Assembly (NCBI RefSeq): GCF_014284365.1
Contig: NZ_JACOGG010000005.1
Location: 179,511-243,510, forward strand
From: Cognatundibacterium rugosum
Lineage (GTDB): Bacteria; Pseudomonadota; Gammaproteobacteria; Burkholderiales; Burkholderiaceae_D
Direction: 5' to 3'
DNA: 64,000 nt
The notes under the pieces are model-generated. The model saw only the letters and a list, made by a program, of their open reading frames with translations, did no database searches and had not been told where the DNA came from. Positions 34,197 to 44,128 of the stretch are shown here, in pieces. The translations under genes were made by a program, and so were the position numbers. Within the stretch, counting starts at the first letter, position 1; every line of letters starts with the position of its first letter.

Positions 34197-36071
34197 CTAT
34201 CGCAGTCGCTTGTAAATTTCTTCGGCGAGTTTGTGCGATATTCCTTCCACGCTGGCTAATTCATCGACACTCGCATCTGCCACACCCTTCAGGCCACCGA
34301 AGCGACTTAGTAATTTCTGGCGTCGTTTTGGGCCCACACCTTCGATATCTTCCAACTGCGAGGTCTGGCGCGCCTTGTCGCGCTTGGCGCGCATGCCGGT
34401 AATCGCGAAGCGATGTGCCTCATCGCGGATCTGTGCAATCAGCATCAGTGCTGCCGATTCTTTACCCAATTCCTGCTCAGGGCGACCATCGACGAATACC
34501 AGGGTTTCCAGCCCAACCTTGCGCCCCTCCCCCTTTGCGACGCCAACGATCAGACTACAATCCAACCCCAGTTCGGTGAATACCTGACGCGCGACTTCGA
34601 CCTGACCTTTACCACCATCAATCAGCACTACATCCGGCATGACGCGGTCTTCCGCCGTTTCACTCTGCGCTGACAAATGCGCGTAACGACGCGTCAGTAC
34701 CTGGCGCATAGCAGCATAATCATCCCCAGGCGTAATGCCGGAGATATTGAAGCGCCGGTATTCGCCATTCTGCATCGCATGATGGTGGAAGACCACGCAT
34801 GAAGCCTGGGTCGCCTCACCCTGGGTATGGCTGATATCAAAGCACTCGACCCGTATCGCATCCAGATCCTGCGTATCCAGTTCCAGCACGGTAGCCAGCG
34901 CACGGGTGCGGGCCTGTTGCGAACCCTGCTCGGACAACAAACGCGCCAGCGCCAGCCGTGCACCTTTGAGTGCCATCTCCAGCCAGATACGGCGCTGCTC
35001 CTGCGGCTGAAAACTCAGATGGATTTTGTGACCGCATTGCTCGGTCAGTGCCAGCATCAGATCAGGCGCATTCAATTCGATATTGGTGACTAGCGTGGCC
35101 GGAATGAATTGCTCGACATAGTGCTGCGCCAGGAAGGCAGCCAACACTTCTGCGTCTATGCTGTCTTCTGCTGTCGCCTGCACCTCGTCGACATGAGTCG
35201 GAAAATAAGCGCGGTCACCCAGATGCCGCCCACCGCGTATCATGGCCAGATTCACGCAGGCGCGACCACCTTCCACGATCACAGCGATGATATCAACATC
35301 GGCGTTGCCGCTGGTTTCCATGCTCTGCTGCTGCAGCACTTTCGATAAAGCGGACATCTGGTTGCGTACCAGCGCCGCCTGTTCAAACCTGAGCTGCTCC
35401 GCATACGCCAGCATTTTCTTTTCCAAGGACTGCAGCACTTCCAGCTGCCGGCCACGTAAAAAATCCGCTGCATTCGTCACGTCTTGCAGATAATCTTCAG
35501 GCGTGATCAGACCTACGCAGGGCGCGCTGCAGCGATGGATCTGATGCAACAGGCACGGACGGGTACGATTGGCGTAGACACTGTCCTCGCAATTCCTGAG
35601 CAAAAAAACTTTTTGCAGTATCTCCATCGACTCCTTGACCGCCCAGCCCGATGGAAATGGACCGAAGTACTGATGTTTTTTATCGACCGCACCGCGGTAG
35701 TAACTCATGCGCGGCGCGGCATGCTGACTGATTTTCAGATAGGGATAGGATTTATCGTCGCGAAACAGAATGTTGTAGCGCGGACGCAGCGCCTTGATCA
35801 GATTATTTTCCAGGATCAGGGCTTCAGCCTCGCTGCGTGTCACCGTGGTTTCCATACGCGCGATTTTCGCGACCATCATGGCGATACGCGGACTGGATAA
35901 GGTCTTTTGAAAATAGGTGGTAACACGCTTTTTTAAGTCTTTCGCCTTACCCACATACAGCAATTGATCCTGCTGATCAAAATAGCGGTACACGCCGGGC
36001 AAGTGGGGTAATTTTGCGACGGTATCGAGCACTTGTTGTCTGCCGTCGGCTTGCTGCTCATTCTCGGTCAT
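34197..36071 (-). CDS. uvrC: Excinuclease ABC subunit C
   Basis: A 624-residue UvrC. Domains in order: GIY-YIG nuclease ([11 protein letters not shown] at about 20-30, [12 protein letters not shown] at about 39-50), UVR motif (about 205-240), RNase H-like C-terminal nuclease ([13 protein letters not shown] and VLIDGGKGQ) and tandem helix-hairpin-helix ([20 protein letters not shown]). It makes both incisions in nucleotide excision repair with UvrA and UvrB. It lies upstream of pgsA in the common betaproteobacterial order. Confidence 0.96.
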   Translation of the reverse strand: MTENEQQADGRQQVLDTVAKLPHLPGVYRYFDQQDQLLYVGKAKDLKKRVTTYFQKTLSSPRIAMMVAKIARMETTVTRSEAEALILENNLIKALRPRYNILFRDDKSYPYLKISQHAAPRMSYYRGAVDKKHQYFGPFPSGWAVKESMEILQKVFLLRNCEDSVYANRTRPCLLHQIHRCSAPCVGLITPEDYLQDVTNAADFLRGRQLEVLQSLEKKMLAYAEQLRFEQAALVRNQMSALSKVLQQQSMETSGNADVDIIAVIVEGGRACVNLAMIRGGRHLGDRAYFPTHVDEVQATAEDSIDAEVLAAFLAQHYVEQFIPATLVTNIELNAPDLMLALTEQCGHKIHLSFQPQEQRRIWLEMALKGARLALARLLSEQGSQQARTRALATVLELDTQDLDAIRVECFDISHTQGEATQASCVVFHHHAMQNGEYRRFNISGITPGDDYAAMRQVLTRRYAHLSAQSETAEDRVMPDVVLIDGGKGQVEVARQVFTELGLDCSLIVGVAKGEGRKVGLETLVFVDGRPEQELGKESAALMLIAQIRDEAHRFAITGMRAKRDKARQTSQLEDIEGVGPKRRQKLLSRFGGLKGVADASVDELASVEGISHKLAEEIYKRLR

Positions 36072-36132
36072 GATGGGTGCTAAGTAAAACGACGCAGTTT
36101 GCGTACGAAATGGTGGTTACCAGGTGACAGGC

Positions 36133-36528
36133 TCAGCGCTCTGCTTCTACCACGACAAAAGCCAGCGCATATTCTTTTTCATCACTGAGCGACACATGCG
36201 CTTTCAGGCGCTGCGTCTGCATCCAGACTGCCAGCGTATCGGAAAAATGCAGCACTGGCTTACCCTGCGTATCATTCAGGGTCTGTAGATTTTTCAAGGT
36301 CATCGGCAAACGCACACCAGTACCTATCGCTTTGCCAAAGGCTTCTTTGGCTGCAAAACGGGTCGCCAAATAATGTATCGCACGCAGCTCCGACTGTGCC
36401 GCACGTTGCTGGTAGATCAACCATTCGTCCGCACCCAAAATTTTTTCTGCAAATCTGGGACCCGAACGCTGCAAGGCAAGCTGCATACGGTCTACCCGGG
36501 TGATATCGTTACCTATGCCGTAAATCAT
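36133..36528 (-). CDS. acpS: Holo-[acyl-carrier-protein] synthase
   Basis: A 131-residue AcpS that transfers 4'-phosphopantetheine from CoA to acyl carrier protein. The start at 36528 gives MIYGIGNDITRVDRM, with the metal-binding Asp at residue 8. The second metal motif is FAAKEAFGKAIGTG. Its ATG overlaps the stop of the preceding PdxJ-like gene (ATGA), so the genes are translationally coupled. Confidence 0.95.
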   Translation of the reverse strand: MIYGIGNDITRVDRMQLALQRSGPRFAEKILGADEWLIYQQRAAQSELRAIHYLATRFAAKEAFGKAIGTGVRLPMTLKNLQTLNDTQGKPVLHFSDTLAVWMQTQRLKAHVSLSDEKEYALAFVVVEAER

Positions 36529-37175
36529 GACTGCGGACCATACAGGCGTATCAGCTCCGCTTTGGCAGTCGCGACTGCACTGCCCCAGCCTGACAGCAAA
36601 GCATTCGCCAGCAAGCCCTGCCCCAACTCCAGCACGCGACAGCAAGGAAAACTACGCACCGCAGCCACTTGCTGAACTGAACCCAGCGGCAAACGCAGAC
36701 TGATGCCAGCTTGCGTGGCAGCGCTACACAGCGCAGCGAAATCGGCCGCGGCCTGCGCGCCTTCTAGCGGCAATTCCAGCAGCACACTGCGCGCGCCCTG
36801 CGCATGCGCAGCCTGCAAAGCTGCGCTATCCGGGTTGGCTACGGCTACCCACGATGCGTCTGCAACCGGCTCTGGCGCGATCTGTCCTGCGATTAAGCCC
36901 TGCTGCCATAAGCGCTGTGCCAAAGCATCCTGTGCAGACGCATACACATACACCGGCAGCGGACATGTGCGCAGCAAACTCTGCACCCCTTCCGCTGTCA
37001 GCGTAAGGCTCGCGACTGCCAGATCCAGGCTGAACTGATCGGCACCCGCGTGCACCGCATCGCGCATCAGCTGCTCACACACAGACTGTGGGTTTGCATC
37101 GTTGAGCAAGGCGAGCAAGACCGGATCCAGGTCGATACACAGATCCGGTAAATGCAAAGGAGGATGTATCATCAT
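36525..37175 (-). CDS. PdxJ-like protein that has lost catalytic residues
   Basis: A 216-residue protein in the usual pdxJ position, overlapping recO and acpS by 4 bp each. It aligns along its length with pyridoxine 5'-phosphate synthase: HAGAD (42-46) matches the family's Q-A-G-A-D, IAPEP (99-103) matches L-V-P-E-K, and the C-terminal VLELGQGLLANALLSG matches the N-I-G-H helix region. The key residues are replaced: N-I-D-H by CIDLD, H-L-R-E-D-R-R-H by DLAVASLT (51-58), A-G-H-G by LPLG and N-I-G-H by ELGQ. It is also about 30 residues shorter than PdxJ. The frame is open and coupled to its neighbours, so it is probably a folded non-catalytic protein rather than a pseudogene. Confidence 0.7.
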   Translation of the reverse strand: MMIHPPLHLPDLCIDLDPVLLALLNDANPQSVCEQLMRDAVHAGADQFSLDLAVASLTLTAEGVQSLLRTCPLPVYVYASAQDALAQRLWQQGLIAGQIAPEPVADASWVAVANPDSAALQAAHAQGARSVLLELPLEGAQAAADFAALCSAATQAGISLRLPLGSVQQVAAVRSFPCCRVLELGQGLLANALLSGWGSAVATAKAELIRLYGPQS

Positions 37176-37999
37176 AAATTCTGCAAATCGATCAAAAGCT
37201 GGCGGGTACTGAGTACCGCACCGTGTAAATGATGCGAAAGTAAAAAACGCATCAGCATCTTACTTTGAAACTGCGTTTCCGGCAGGCTGTAATCGCCATC
37301 TGCCATCGCCAGCAAGCAAGCCCCGCTCAATACCGGAAAATGATCGCCAGGGCGAGCCGGACGCGTACCCGCTTGCGGATCGAGCACATAATGCAGCTCA
37401 GGCTGCACGACTGCACGCTGCTCGGTACACAGATGTATATCCCCCAGCAAGCCAGACTGGCGCAGCAGCACCAGCTCAAACTGGCGCAACACCACGGGTG
37501 CAGACTCACCATGCGCTAACTGATTGATGGTAGCAACATATTGATCAAACAAGGCAGGATGCGGCTCGTCTTTGAGCAGGAACTTAATGATCAGCTCATT
37601 CAGATAAAAGCCGCATACCAGCGCAGATTTTTCTAAGGGCAGCATACCACCCACCCAATCGGCCGAGGTCAGGGTTTTTAATTCTGCCTTGCCCATCCAG
37701 GATAAATTCAGCGGCTGGAAAGTCTGCAATACGCTGCGCAACTGGGAATGTGGACGTTTCGCGCCTTTTGCAACCAGCGCAATCCGGCCAAAATCACGCG
37801 TTAGCACGTCGACGATCAGACTGGTTTCTTTGTAGGGGCGCGCATGCAGCACAAAGCCCGGTTGCTGCAGGATTTTACGCTCACGCGTTGCGCTGGTGGC
37901 AGCGGTGCTGCGCTTTTTGACTGGTGCAGAAACGCGCAGAGGATCTTGCAGGTAGTCTGCAAGATCCTCTGCCACTGCATCCGTCGCTGGACTCATCAC
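37172..37999 (-). CDS. recO: DNA repair protein RecO
   Basis: A 275-residue RecO. The OB-fold N-domain begins around residue 47 (GFVLHARPYKETSLIVDVLT; GRIALVAKGAKRPHSQLRS), followed by the helical domain. RecO loads RecA with RecR in the RecF pathway. The zinc cysteines seen in some RecO proteins are absent. It has an N-terminal extension of about 40 residues over typical RecO. The start is GTG at 37999 or the next codon ATG at 37996. A perfect 16-bp hairpin lies inside the extension. Confidence 0.9.
   Translation of the reverse strand: MMSPATDAVAEDLADYLQDPLRVSAPVKKRSTAATSATRERKILQQPGFVLHARPYKETSLIVDVLTRDFGRIALVAKGAKRPHSQLRSVLQTFQPLNLSWMGKAELKTLTSADWVGGMLPLEKSALVCGFYLNELIIKFLLKDEPHPALFDQYVATINQLAHGESAPVVLRQFELVLLRQSGLLGDIHLCTEQRAVVQPELHYVLDPQAGTRPARPGDHFPVLSGACLLAMADGDYSLPETQFQSKMLMRFLLSHHLHGAVLSTRQLLIDLQNL
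37936..37972 (-). promoter_or_regulatory. Perfect 16-bp hairpin in the 5' end of recO
   Basis: GCAGAGGATCTTGCAG (37936-37951), loop GTAGT, and its exact reverse complement (37957-37972). It starts 27 bases into the recO reading frame. No T-run follows, so it is not a simple terminator. Confidence 0.6.
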
Positions 38000-38014
38000 C
38001 TCAAGGACAGCAAT

Positions 38015-38917
38015 TTACTCGTAGCCGTAAGCACGCAAACCGGCTTCATTGTCGGCCCAGCCCGATTTGACTTTGACCCAGATTTCCAGATACACGGGGC
38101 CGCCAAACAGCTTTTCCATGTCGATGCGGGACTGGGTTGAAATTTCCTTCAGACGTGCGCCCTTATTGCCGATGACCATGGATTTATGCCCATCACGATC
38201 AACCAGGATCGCAACAAACACACGACGCAGATTACCTTCCTGCTCAAATTTTTCGACCAGCACAGTACTTGTGTAAGGCAGTTCATCACCGACAAAACGG
38301 AATAATTTTTCACGCACGATTTCAGCGGCAAGAAATTTTTCACTGCGGTCAGTGATATCGTCTTCACCGAACATCGGTGGCTGCTCCGGCAGGTATTTGC
38401 GGATTTCGCCTTCCAGATTTTCCAGTTGGAAGCGCAATGTGGCGGACACCGGCACAATCGCAGTGAACGGGAAAGCAGCCGCTACCTTCTGAGCGAACGG
38501 CATCATGACCGCTTTGTCTTTAATGCGGTCGGATTTGTTAATCACCAGGATGCAAGGCACGTTCTTAGGCAGCAGCTCAATCACTTGCTGATCAGCCGGA
38601 CCAAACGTCCCTGCTTCGATGATGTACAAAATCACGTCAGCAGCGGTTAATGTGGTGGTGACCGTACGGTTCAGCGTGCGGTTCAGCGCATTCGAATGGC
38701 GGGTCTGAAAACCCGGCGTATCGATATACACAAACTGCGTCTGATCTTTGGTTTGTATGCCAGTGATACGGTGACGGGTAGTCTGTGCTTTACGCGAAGT
38801 GATACTGACCTTGGCGCCGATCAGCGCATTCATTAAGGTCGATTTGCCGACATTAGGACGGCCGACAATGGCAATATACCCACAACGAAATTCTGGGTTG
38901 TCTGTGATTTCATTCAT
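38015..38917 (-). CDS. era: GTPase Era
   Basis: A 300-residue Era with P-loop GRPNVGKST (19-27), DTPGF G3, NKSD G4 and a C-terminal KH domain ([20 protein letters not shown]). Era binds 16S rRNA near its 3' end and assists 30S maturation. It is 8 bp after rnc and 15 bp before recO in the lepB-rnc-era-recO-acpS block. Confidence 0.96.
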   Translation of the reverse strand: MNEITDNPEFRCGYIAIVGRPNVGKSTLMNALIGAKVSITSRKAQTTRHRITGIQTKDQTQFVYIDTPGFQTRHSNALNRTLNRTVTTTLTAADVILYIIEAGTFGPADQQVIELLPKNVPCILVINKSDRIKDKAVMMPFAQKVAAAFPFTAIVPVSATLRFQLENLEGEIRKYLPEQPPMFGEDDITDRSEKFLAAEIVREKLFRFVGDELPYTSTVLVEKFEQEGNLRRVFVAILVDRDGHKSMVIGNKGARLKEISTQSRIDMEKLFGGPVYLEIWVKVKSGWADNEAGLRAYGYE

Positions 38918-38925
38918 GGGAAGAC

Positions 38926-39771
38926 TCAGGCTGATTTAGGATGGGATTTCGCGGCAGGCGCTTTATCTGCTGCGCCCGGTTCTTGCTGCGATGCCAGCGT
39001 CTCAGACGACGCAGGATTATCTTGCTGCGGCGTCGCAATACCAGCTAATTTTAATTGTGCGCTTCTGGGTTTGGATTTACGGGCTGCCGGCGATTTTGCC
39101 AGCGCAGCAATCGCGGTTTCCAGTGCACGCTTCGCTGCAGCCTGTTCGCCAGCGCGACGGCTACCACCGGTACCAAACACCTGAATATCGAGTTTAGGCA
39201 CCAGGCATTCGATCTCGAATTCCTGATTGTGTGCGGCACCATGGGTAGCGACCACATTGTATTGTGGCAGTGCGATTTTTTTACTTTGCAAAAACTCCTG
39301 CAGCAAAGTTTTGGCATCCTTACCCAGCGTGGTCGGATCTACAGTAGCCATAATCGGCTGATACAAGGCCTCAATCACGCGCTTGGCAGTATCGAAACCG
39401 GCATCGAGGAAAATCGCGCCAAACAAGGCTTCCAGCGTGTCCGCCAGGATAGACGGGCGACGGAAGCCGCCGGACTTAAGCTCACCCTCACCCAAACGCA
39501 GGAATTGCGATAACTCTATACTTTGAGCGATTTCAAACAAAGACTGCTGCTTGACCAGATTGGCGCGAACACGCGATAAATCGCCTTCATCGATATCTGC
39601 AAAACTATCGAACAACATGGATGCCACCACACAGTTGAGCACCGAATCTCCGAGAAATTCAAGGCGCTCATTGTGCGTGACACTATGACTACGATGCGTT
39701 AATGCCTGCTGCAATAAAGCGGGGTTATTAAACTGGTGCCCCAGTCTCTTTTGCAATAGTTGAAGATTCAT
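38926..39771 (-). CDS. rnc: Ribonuclease III
   Basis: A 281-residue RNase [15 protein letters not shown] (34-45) is the signature with catalytic acidic residues; the second acidic cluster is [11 protein letters not shown]; the dsRNA-binding domain ends [18 protein letters not shown]. It is about 55 residues longer than the E. coli enzyme because of a low-complexity Ala/Ser/Lys/Pro tail, a common betaproteobacterial feature. It processes rRNA and structured mRNA. The gene lies between DUF4845 and era. Confidence 0.95.
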   Translation of the reverse strand: MNLQLLQKRLGHQFNNPALLQQALTHRSHSVTHNERLEFLGDSVLNCVVASMLFDSFADIDEGDLSRVRANLVKQQSLFEIAQSIELSQFLRLGEGELKSGGFRRPSILADTLEALFGAIFLDAGFDTAKRVIEALYQPIMATVDPTTLGKDAKTLLQEFLQSKKIALPQYNVVATHGAAHNQEFEIECLVPKLDIQVFGTGGSRRAGEQAAAKRALETAIAALAKSPAARKSKPRSAQLKLAGIATPQQDNPASSETLASQQEPGAADKAPAAKSHPKSA

Positions 39772-39783
39772 ACGTCTGTCTGC

Positions 39784-40179
39784 TTATTCTGGCTTTTTCG
39801 CGATCACACCACGACTAGCCGTTGTTCCCTGGTATTCGAGCAACAGGCTGGCTGGTCCGACCAGAGGAATTTTCTTTTGGTACGAGAAGCTGACTTCTAT
39901 GCCTTCATCGCCTTTGGAAATCTGTAATTCTTTCCCTGAGATAGAAGTGATATAGCTCACTTCAGCCTGCTTATCAAACGCGGTCTGGATTTCATTGGCG
40001 GTCGTGCCTGCATTTTTAGCCGACATAATCGCCTTCTTAATCGAAGTGTATTCGATCGCAGTCGGTACCACTTTCATCGCCAGCATCGCGATCAGGACGA
40101 TCACACCCAGGGAAAAAATCAATCCAAACAAGGAAATACCTTGCTGTGCTTTCAGTGTCTGTTGTCCGGTCTGTTTCAT
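39784..40179 (-). CDS. DUF4845 domain membrane protein
   Basis: A 131-residue protein with one N-terminal membrane segment (about residues 13-35, GISLFGLIFSLGVIVLIAML) preceded by a charged tail. The rest (AMKVVPTAIEYTSIKKAIMS onward) should face the periplasm and fits the DUF4845 family, which is usually found between lepB and rnc as here. The function is unknown. The N-terminus looks somewhat like a pilin leader, but no prepilin site is clear. Confidence 0.8.
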   Translation of the reverse strand: MKQTGQQTLKAQQGISLFGLIFSLGVIVLIAMLAMKVVPTAIEYTSIKKAIMSAKNAGTTANEIQTAFDKQAEVSYITSISGKELQISKGDEGIEVSFSYQKKIPLVGPASLLLEYQGTTASRGVIAKKPE

Positions 40180-40214
40180 ATTATGTTCTCCCGATTATTC
40201 AAGTGCTATTAAAA

Positions 40215-40250
40215 GCAATGATTCAAGCATTGATTCAAACATTGATTCCA
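40215..40250. repeat. Three tandem 12-bp units upstream of DUF4845
   Basis: GCAATGATTCAA, GCATTGATTCAA and ACATTGATTCCA occur in direct tandem within the lepB-DUF4845 gap. Copies differ by one or two bases. Function unknown. Confidence 0.7.
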
Positions 40251-40362
40251 GGGCTGACGCAAAATTGTCCCATCAAGGCATGGCGACGCAGGCAGTACGA
40301 TAAGTACGACAAGGAGCCATAACGCCGCTGGGGCGGTTTGCGTAAGTCCTATATCAAGCAAA

Positions 40363-41268
40363 TTAATGAAAACTGCCTATACGTTTTACATCGCCGAAAT
40401 TCATCCAGACAAAGAAGGCTTTGCCAACAATATTCTGATCCGGCACGAAACCCCAGATACGGCCATCAGCACTATTGTCGCGATTATCGCCCATCATGAA
40501 GTAATGCCCTTCCGGTACCACGCAGGTAAAGCCCTCACTATCATAACTACAGTTCTGACGATACGGAAAATTTAAAGGATCATTCACAAAAGCCGGACGT
40601 GTTTCATCATTCAGGATGCGATGTGAGACACCCGTCAGATTTTCTGTGAATTGCTTTGAATAACTGATCTCATCCAGAAAATCTGGCAGTTGCTCATATT
40701 GCAAAGGCTTACCATTGATACTCAGACGTTTATTTTTATACTCTACTTTATCACCCGGGATACCAACCACACGTTTGATGTAGTCTACAGTCGGGTCCAG
40801 CGGATACTTGAATACCATCACATCACCGCGCTGAGGCTGGTTCAGATCGATGACTTTTTTGTTAATCACTGGTAAACGTATGCCGTATGTGAATTTATTC
40901 ACCAGTATCAGATCGCCGATCAGCAAGGTAGGCATCATGGAGCCGGAAGGAATTTTAAATGGCTCGAACAAAAACGAGCGCAGGAAAAACACCATCGCTA
41001 TCACCGGGAAGAAACTGCCCGAGTATTCAATCCAGGTCGGCTGACGCAACAGATTGGCTTCAATCTCTGCACGCTTACCCTGCTCCATCTTAACGCCGTC
41101 CGCAGTCAGCTTGGCAACCCGTGCGTCAAAGTCCGCCAAGGCCTGATCTGCAGCAGCACGACGTTGCCTGGAAAATACAAACTTATCCAGACACCAGACT
41201 ATACCTGTACCTACTGTTAATACAAATAAAATCAGGGCGAAGTTACCCAGAAGGAATGCAAATTTCAT
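40363..41268 (-). CDS. lepB: Signal peptidase I
   Basis: A 301-residue membrane protease. It has two N-terminal membrane segments (about 4-26 and 84-102). The catalytic Ser110 lies in [14 protein letters not shown] and the Lys165 in [12 protein letters not shown]; box E reads [17 protein letters not shown]. It removes signal peptides from exported proteins on the periplasmic side. It overlaps lepA by 4 bp. Confidence 0.96.
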   Translation of the reverse strand: MKFAFLLGNFALILFVLTVGTGIVWCLDKFVFSRQRRAAADQALADFDARVAKLTADGVKMEQGKRAEIEANLLRQPTWIEYSGSFFPVIAMVFFLRSFLFEPFKIPSGSMMPTLLIGDLILVNKFTYGIRLPVINKKVIDLNQPQRGDVMVFKYPLDPTVDYIKRVVGIPGDKVEYKNKRLSINGKPLQYEQLPDFLDEISYSKQFTENLTGVSHRILNDETRPAFVNDPLNFPYRQNCSYDSEGFTCVVPEGHYFMMGDNRDNSADGRIWGFVPDQNIVGKAFFVWMNFGDVKRIGSFH

Positions 41269-43058
41269 TTCTCGTCCACTTGTAAAATCGCCAGGAATGC
41301 TTCTTGTGGAATTTCCACAGAGCCTACTTGTTTCATCCGTTTTTTACCGGCCTTTTGTTTTTCGAGCAGCTTGCGCTTGCGGCTGATATCGCCACCATAA
41401 CATTTGGCCAAAACGTTTTTACGCAAGGCTTTCACGTTTTCACGGGAAATGATGTTAGAGCCAATCGCTGCCTGAATTGCCACATCAAACATTTGACGCG
41501 GTATCAGTTCACGCATTTTGGCAGCTACAGCACGGCCACGGAACTGGCTGTTCGCACGGTGCACGATAATCGCCAGCGCATCGACTTTTTCGCTGTTAAT
41601 CAGCATATCGACTTTAACCACGTCAGCAGCTCGGTTTTCCTTGAACTCATAGTCCATGGACGCATAGCCACGGGAAGTGGACTTCAGGCGATCAAAGAAG
41701 TCCAGCACGATTTCTGCCATCGGCATTTCATACGTCAGCTTGACCTGGCGGCCGTGATAACTCATATCCATCTGCACACCGCGCTTTTGGGTACACAGGG
41801 TAATCACTGAACCGACGTACTCTTGTGGCATATACAGGTTTACCGTGACGATAGGTTCACGAATTTCCTCAATACGTGAAGGTTCAGGCATCTTGGATGG
41901 ATTATCCACCATCGCGATACTGCCATCGGCCATCACCACTTCATACACGACCGTCGGTGCCGTGGTGATCAGGTCCATATCAAATTCACGTTCCAGGCGC
42001 TCCTGTACGATCTCCATGTGCAATAAGCCCAGGAAGCCGCAACGGAAGCCAAAGCCCAACGCCTGCGACACTTCCGGCTCATACATCAGTGCTGCATCAT
42101 TGAGTTTGAGCTTTTCCAACGAGTCACGCAAAGCGTCGTATTGATTCGCCTCGACCGGGAACAGACCGGCAAACACCTGCGGCTGCACTTCTTTAAAGCC
42201 TGGCAAAGGTTCAGCGGCTTTATTGTTCGCAACCGTAATGGTGTCGCCAACTTTTGCAGCCTTCAATTCCTTAATACCGGCAATTACGAAGCCCACCTGA
42301 CCCGCTGTCAACTGATCACGGCTCAGGGACTTAGGCGTAAACACACCGACGCTCTCAACCAGATGTTGGGCCTCTGTCGCCATGAACAGGATTTTGTCTT
42401 TTGGACGCAGGGTACCATTGACGATACGCACCAGCATGACCACACCGACATAGTTATCAAACCAGGAGTCGATGATCAAGGCTTGCAAAGGTGCAGTCGG
42501 ATCACCCACAGGAGCCGGCACTTTAGCGATCAGGGATTCCAGCACATCGGCCACACCGAGGCCAGTCTTGGCTGAACAGTGCACCGCTTCAGTCGCGTCA
42601 ATGCCGATGACTTCTTCAATTTCGGAACAGGCATTCGCAGGATCAGCGGACGGAAGATCAATTTTATTCAAGACCGGCACCACTTCAACCCCCAGCTCAA
42701 TCGCGGTGTAGCAGTTCGCTACGGTTTGCGCTTCCACCCCCTGGGACGCATCCACTACCAGCAATGCACCTTCACAAGCAGATAAGGAGCGGCTCACTTC
42801 ATAGCTGAAGTCGACGTGACCAGGGGTATCGATCAGGTTCAGGTTATACACCTGACCATCACGTGCTTTGTAATGCAAAGCGGCCGTCTGTGCCTTAATC
42901 GTAATTCCGCGCTCACGTTCGATATCCATCGAATCTAGGACTTGCGCCTCCATTTCGCGGTCAGACAGGCCACCACATAGTTGAATGATGCGATCCGCCA
43001 GCGTTGATTTACCATGATCAATGTGGGCGATGATAGAGAAATTCCGGATGTTATTCAT
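41265..43058 (-). CDS. lepA: Translation elongation factor 4 (LepA)
   Basis: A 597-residue translational GTPase. The start at 43058 gives [19 protein letters not shown], the standard LepA N-terminus. G1 [10 protein letters not shown]3 DTPGHVDF and G4 NKID are present, and the LepA-specific C-terminal domain includes [20 protein letters not shown]. LepA affects ribosome assembly and stalled elongation. A longer frame to 43124 is rejected because it would precede the conserved start. It is followed by lepB in the usual order. Confidence 0.96.
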   Translation of the reverse strand: MNNIRNFSIIAHIDHGKSTLADRIIQLCGGLSDREMEAQVLDSMDIERERGITIKAQTAALHYKARDGQVYNLNLIDTPGHVDFSYEVSRSLSACEGALLVVDASQGVEAQTVANCYTAIELGVEVVPVLNKIDLPSADPANACSEIEEVIGIDATEAVHCSAKTGLGVADVLESLIAKVPAPVGDPTAPLQALIIDSWFDNYVGVVMLVRIVNGTLRPKDKILFMATEAQHLVESVGVFTPKSLSRDQLTAGQVGFVIAGIKELKAAKVGDTITVANNKAAEPLPGFKEVQPQVFAGLFPVEANQYDALRDSLEKLKLNDAALMYEPEVSQALGFGFRCGFLGLLHMEIVQERLEREFDMDLITTAPTVVYEVVMADGSIAMVDNPSKMPEPSRIEEIREPIVTVNLYMPQEYVGSVITLCTQKRGVQMDMSYHGRQVKLTYEMPMAEIVLDFFDRLKSTSRGYASMDYEFKENRAADVVKVDMLINSEKVDALAIIVHRANSQFRGRAVAAKMRELIPRQMFDVAIQAAIGSNIISRENVKALRKNVLAKCYGGDISRKRKLLEKQKAGKKRMKQVGSVEIPQEAFLAILQVDEK

Positions 43059-43098
43059 TGAGATTGCTAAAAATTCTATATGTGAAGCGGTACCGGCT

Positions 43099-43142
43099 AA
43101 AAAAAAGCGCTCCGGTCTGGGCAACGTTCCCCAGGCGAGCGC
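43099..43142 (-). terminator. Terminator after truA
   Basis: GCGCTCGCCTGGG pairs with CCCAGACCGGAGCGC (outer 6 bp and inner 7 bp arms with one G-U pair), followed by eight T residues on the minus strand. It separates the leu-asd-fimV-truA block from lepA. Confidence 0.85.
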
Positions 43143-43223
43143 CTTCTGTTTGGGTTTTGCAAAGCGCCATTTTACCGGAATTCATGACCGAAAACCGAGT
43201 ATTTACCAGAGAACAAGACGCAT

Positions 43224-44048
43224 TTACGCCAAAAGCGACAAGAAACCAGGGATTAACGGCATGGCAGGCTGAGGCAACATCCACTTTTGATCATAATCAA
43301 TTTTAGCCAAATACAGGCCATCTGGCATAAAAGTGGGTGCCGCAACACTGCGGTCCCGACTGCTCAGCACTTCCGCCATCCAGTCAGGTGAGCGCTTTCC
43401 GGTACCAACAAAAATGAGAGAACCGACAATATTCCTGACCATGTGATGCAAAAAGGCACTAGCCCTGAGCGTGAAGACGAACAATTCACCTTGCTGGCGT
43501 ATCTGTATTTCGTACATGTGCTTGACTGGCGACTTGGCCTGACATTCAGCAGCGCGGAATGCAGAAAAATCATGCTCCCCCAGCAAATGGGCTGCACCCT
43601 GCTGCATCAGACCCAGATCCAGCGGCCGAAATACCCAGCCTGCCCGCCCTATCCACATCGGTGAACGGATTCTACTGTTATGCAAAACATAATGATAGGT
43701 TCTGGCGCGCGCGCTGAAACGCGCATGAAACTGATCCTGATCATCAGCATCGAACTCCAGTTCTTTCGCCCACTGTACTGCAACCGTCGGCGGTAAAAAG
43801 GCATTTACGCCATTGACCCAGGAATATGACGTACGGTTCAGTTCGGTATCAAAATGCACGACCTGCTCCAACCCATGCACACCCGCATCGGTACGACCGG
43901 CACACAAAGTGCGTATTTCCTGGTTGGTAAAGCGGAATAAGGCACGCTCCAGCGCATCCTGCACAGTATCCCCGGACGGCTGCGTCTGCCAACCGCGCCA
44001 CCCCTGGCCATCATATTGCACACCCAACACTAATCGCTTCACAGACAC
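43224..44048 (-). CDS. truA: tRNA pseudouridine(38-40) synthase TruA
   Basis: A 274-residue TruA. The catalytic Asp lies in [11 protein letters not shown] (about residues 50-60). [20 protein letters not shown] and [19 protein letters not shown] are the family's C-terminal blocks. It isomerises uridines in the anticodon stem-loop of many tRNAs. It lies 80 bp downstream of fimV, past a terminator-like hairpin, and is followed by its own terminator. Confidence 0.95.
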   Translation of the reverse strand: MSVKRLVLGVQYDGQGWRGWQTQPSGDTVQDALERALFRFTNQEIRTLCAGRTDAGVHGLEQVVHFDTELNRTSYSWVNGVNAFLPPTVAVQWAKELEFDADDQDQFHARFSARARTYHYVLHNSRIRSPMWIGRAGWVFRPLDLGLMQQGAAHLLGEHDFSAFRAAECQAKSPVKHMYEIQIRQQGELFVFTLRASAFLHHMVRNIVGSLIFVGTGKRSPDWMAEVLSSRDRSVAAPTFMPDGLYLAKIDYDQKWMLPQPAMPLIPGFLSLLA

Positions 44049-44070
44049 TCTTCCCAGAAATATGACTTAC

Positions 44071-44110
44071 GCAAAAAAACGAAAACGGGCGCCAACTATT
44101 GTGGCGCCCG
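44071..44110 (-). terminator. Terminator-like hairpin after fimV
   Basis: CGGGCGCCA and TGGCGCCCG form a perfect 9-bp stem 18 bp after the fimV stop, followed by TTTTCGTTTTTTT. TruA begins 23 bp further on, so read-through or a separate promoter must express it. Confidence 0.75.
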
Positions 44111-44128
44111 CCCAGAGTTTACCTTGTT

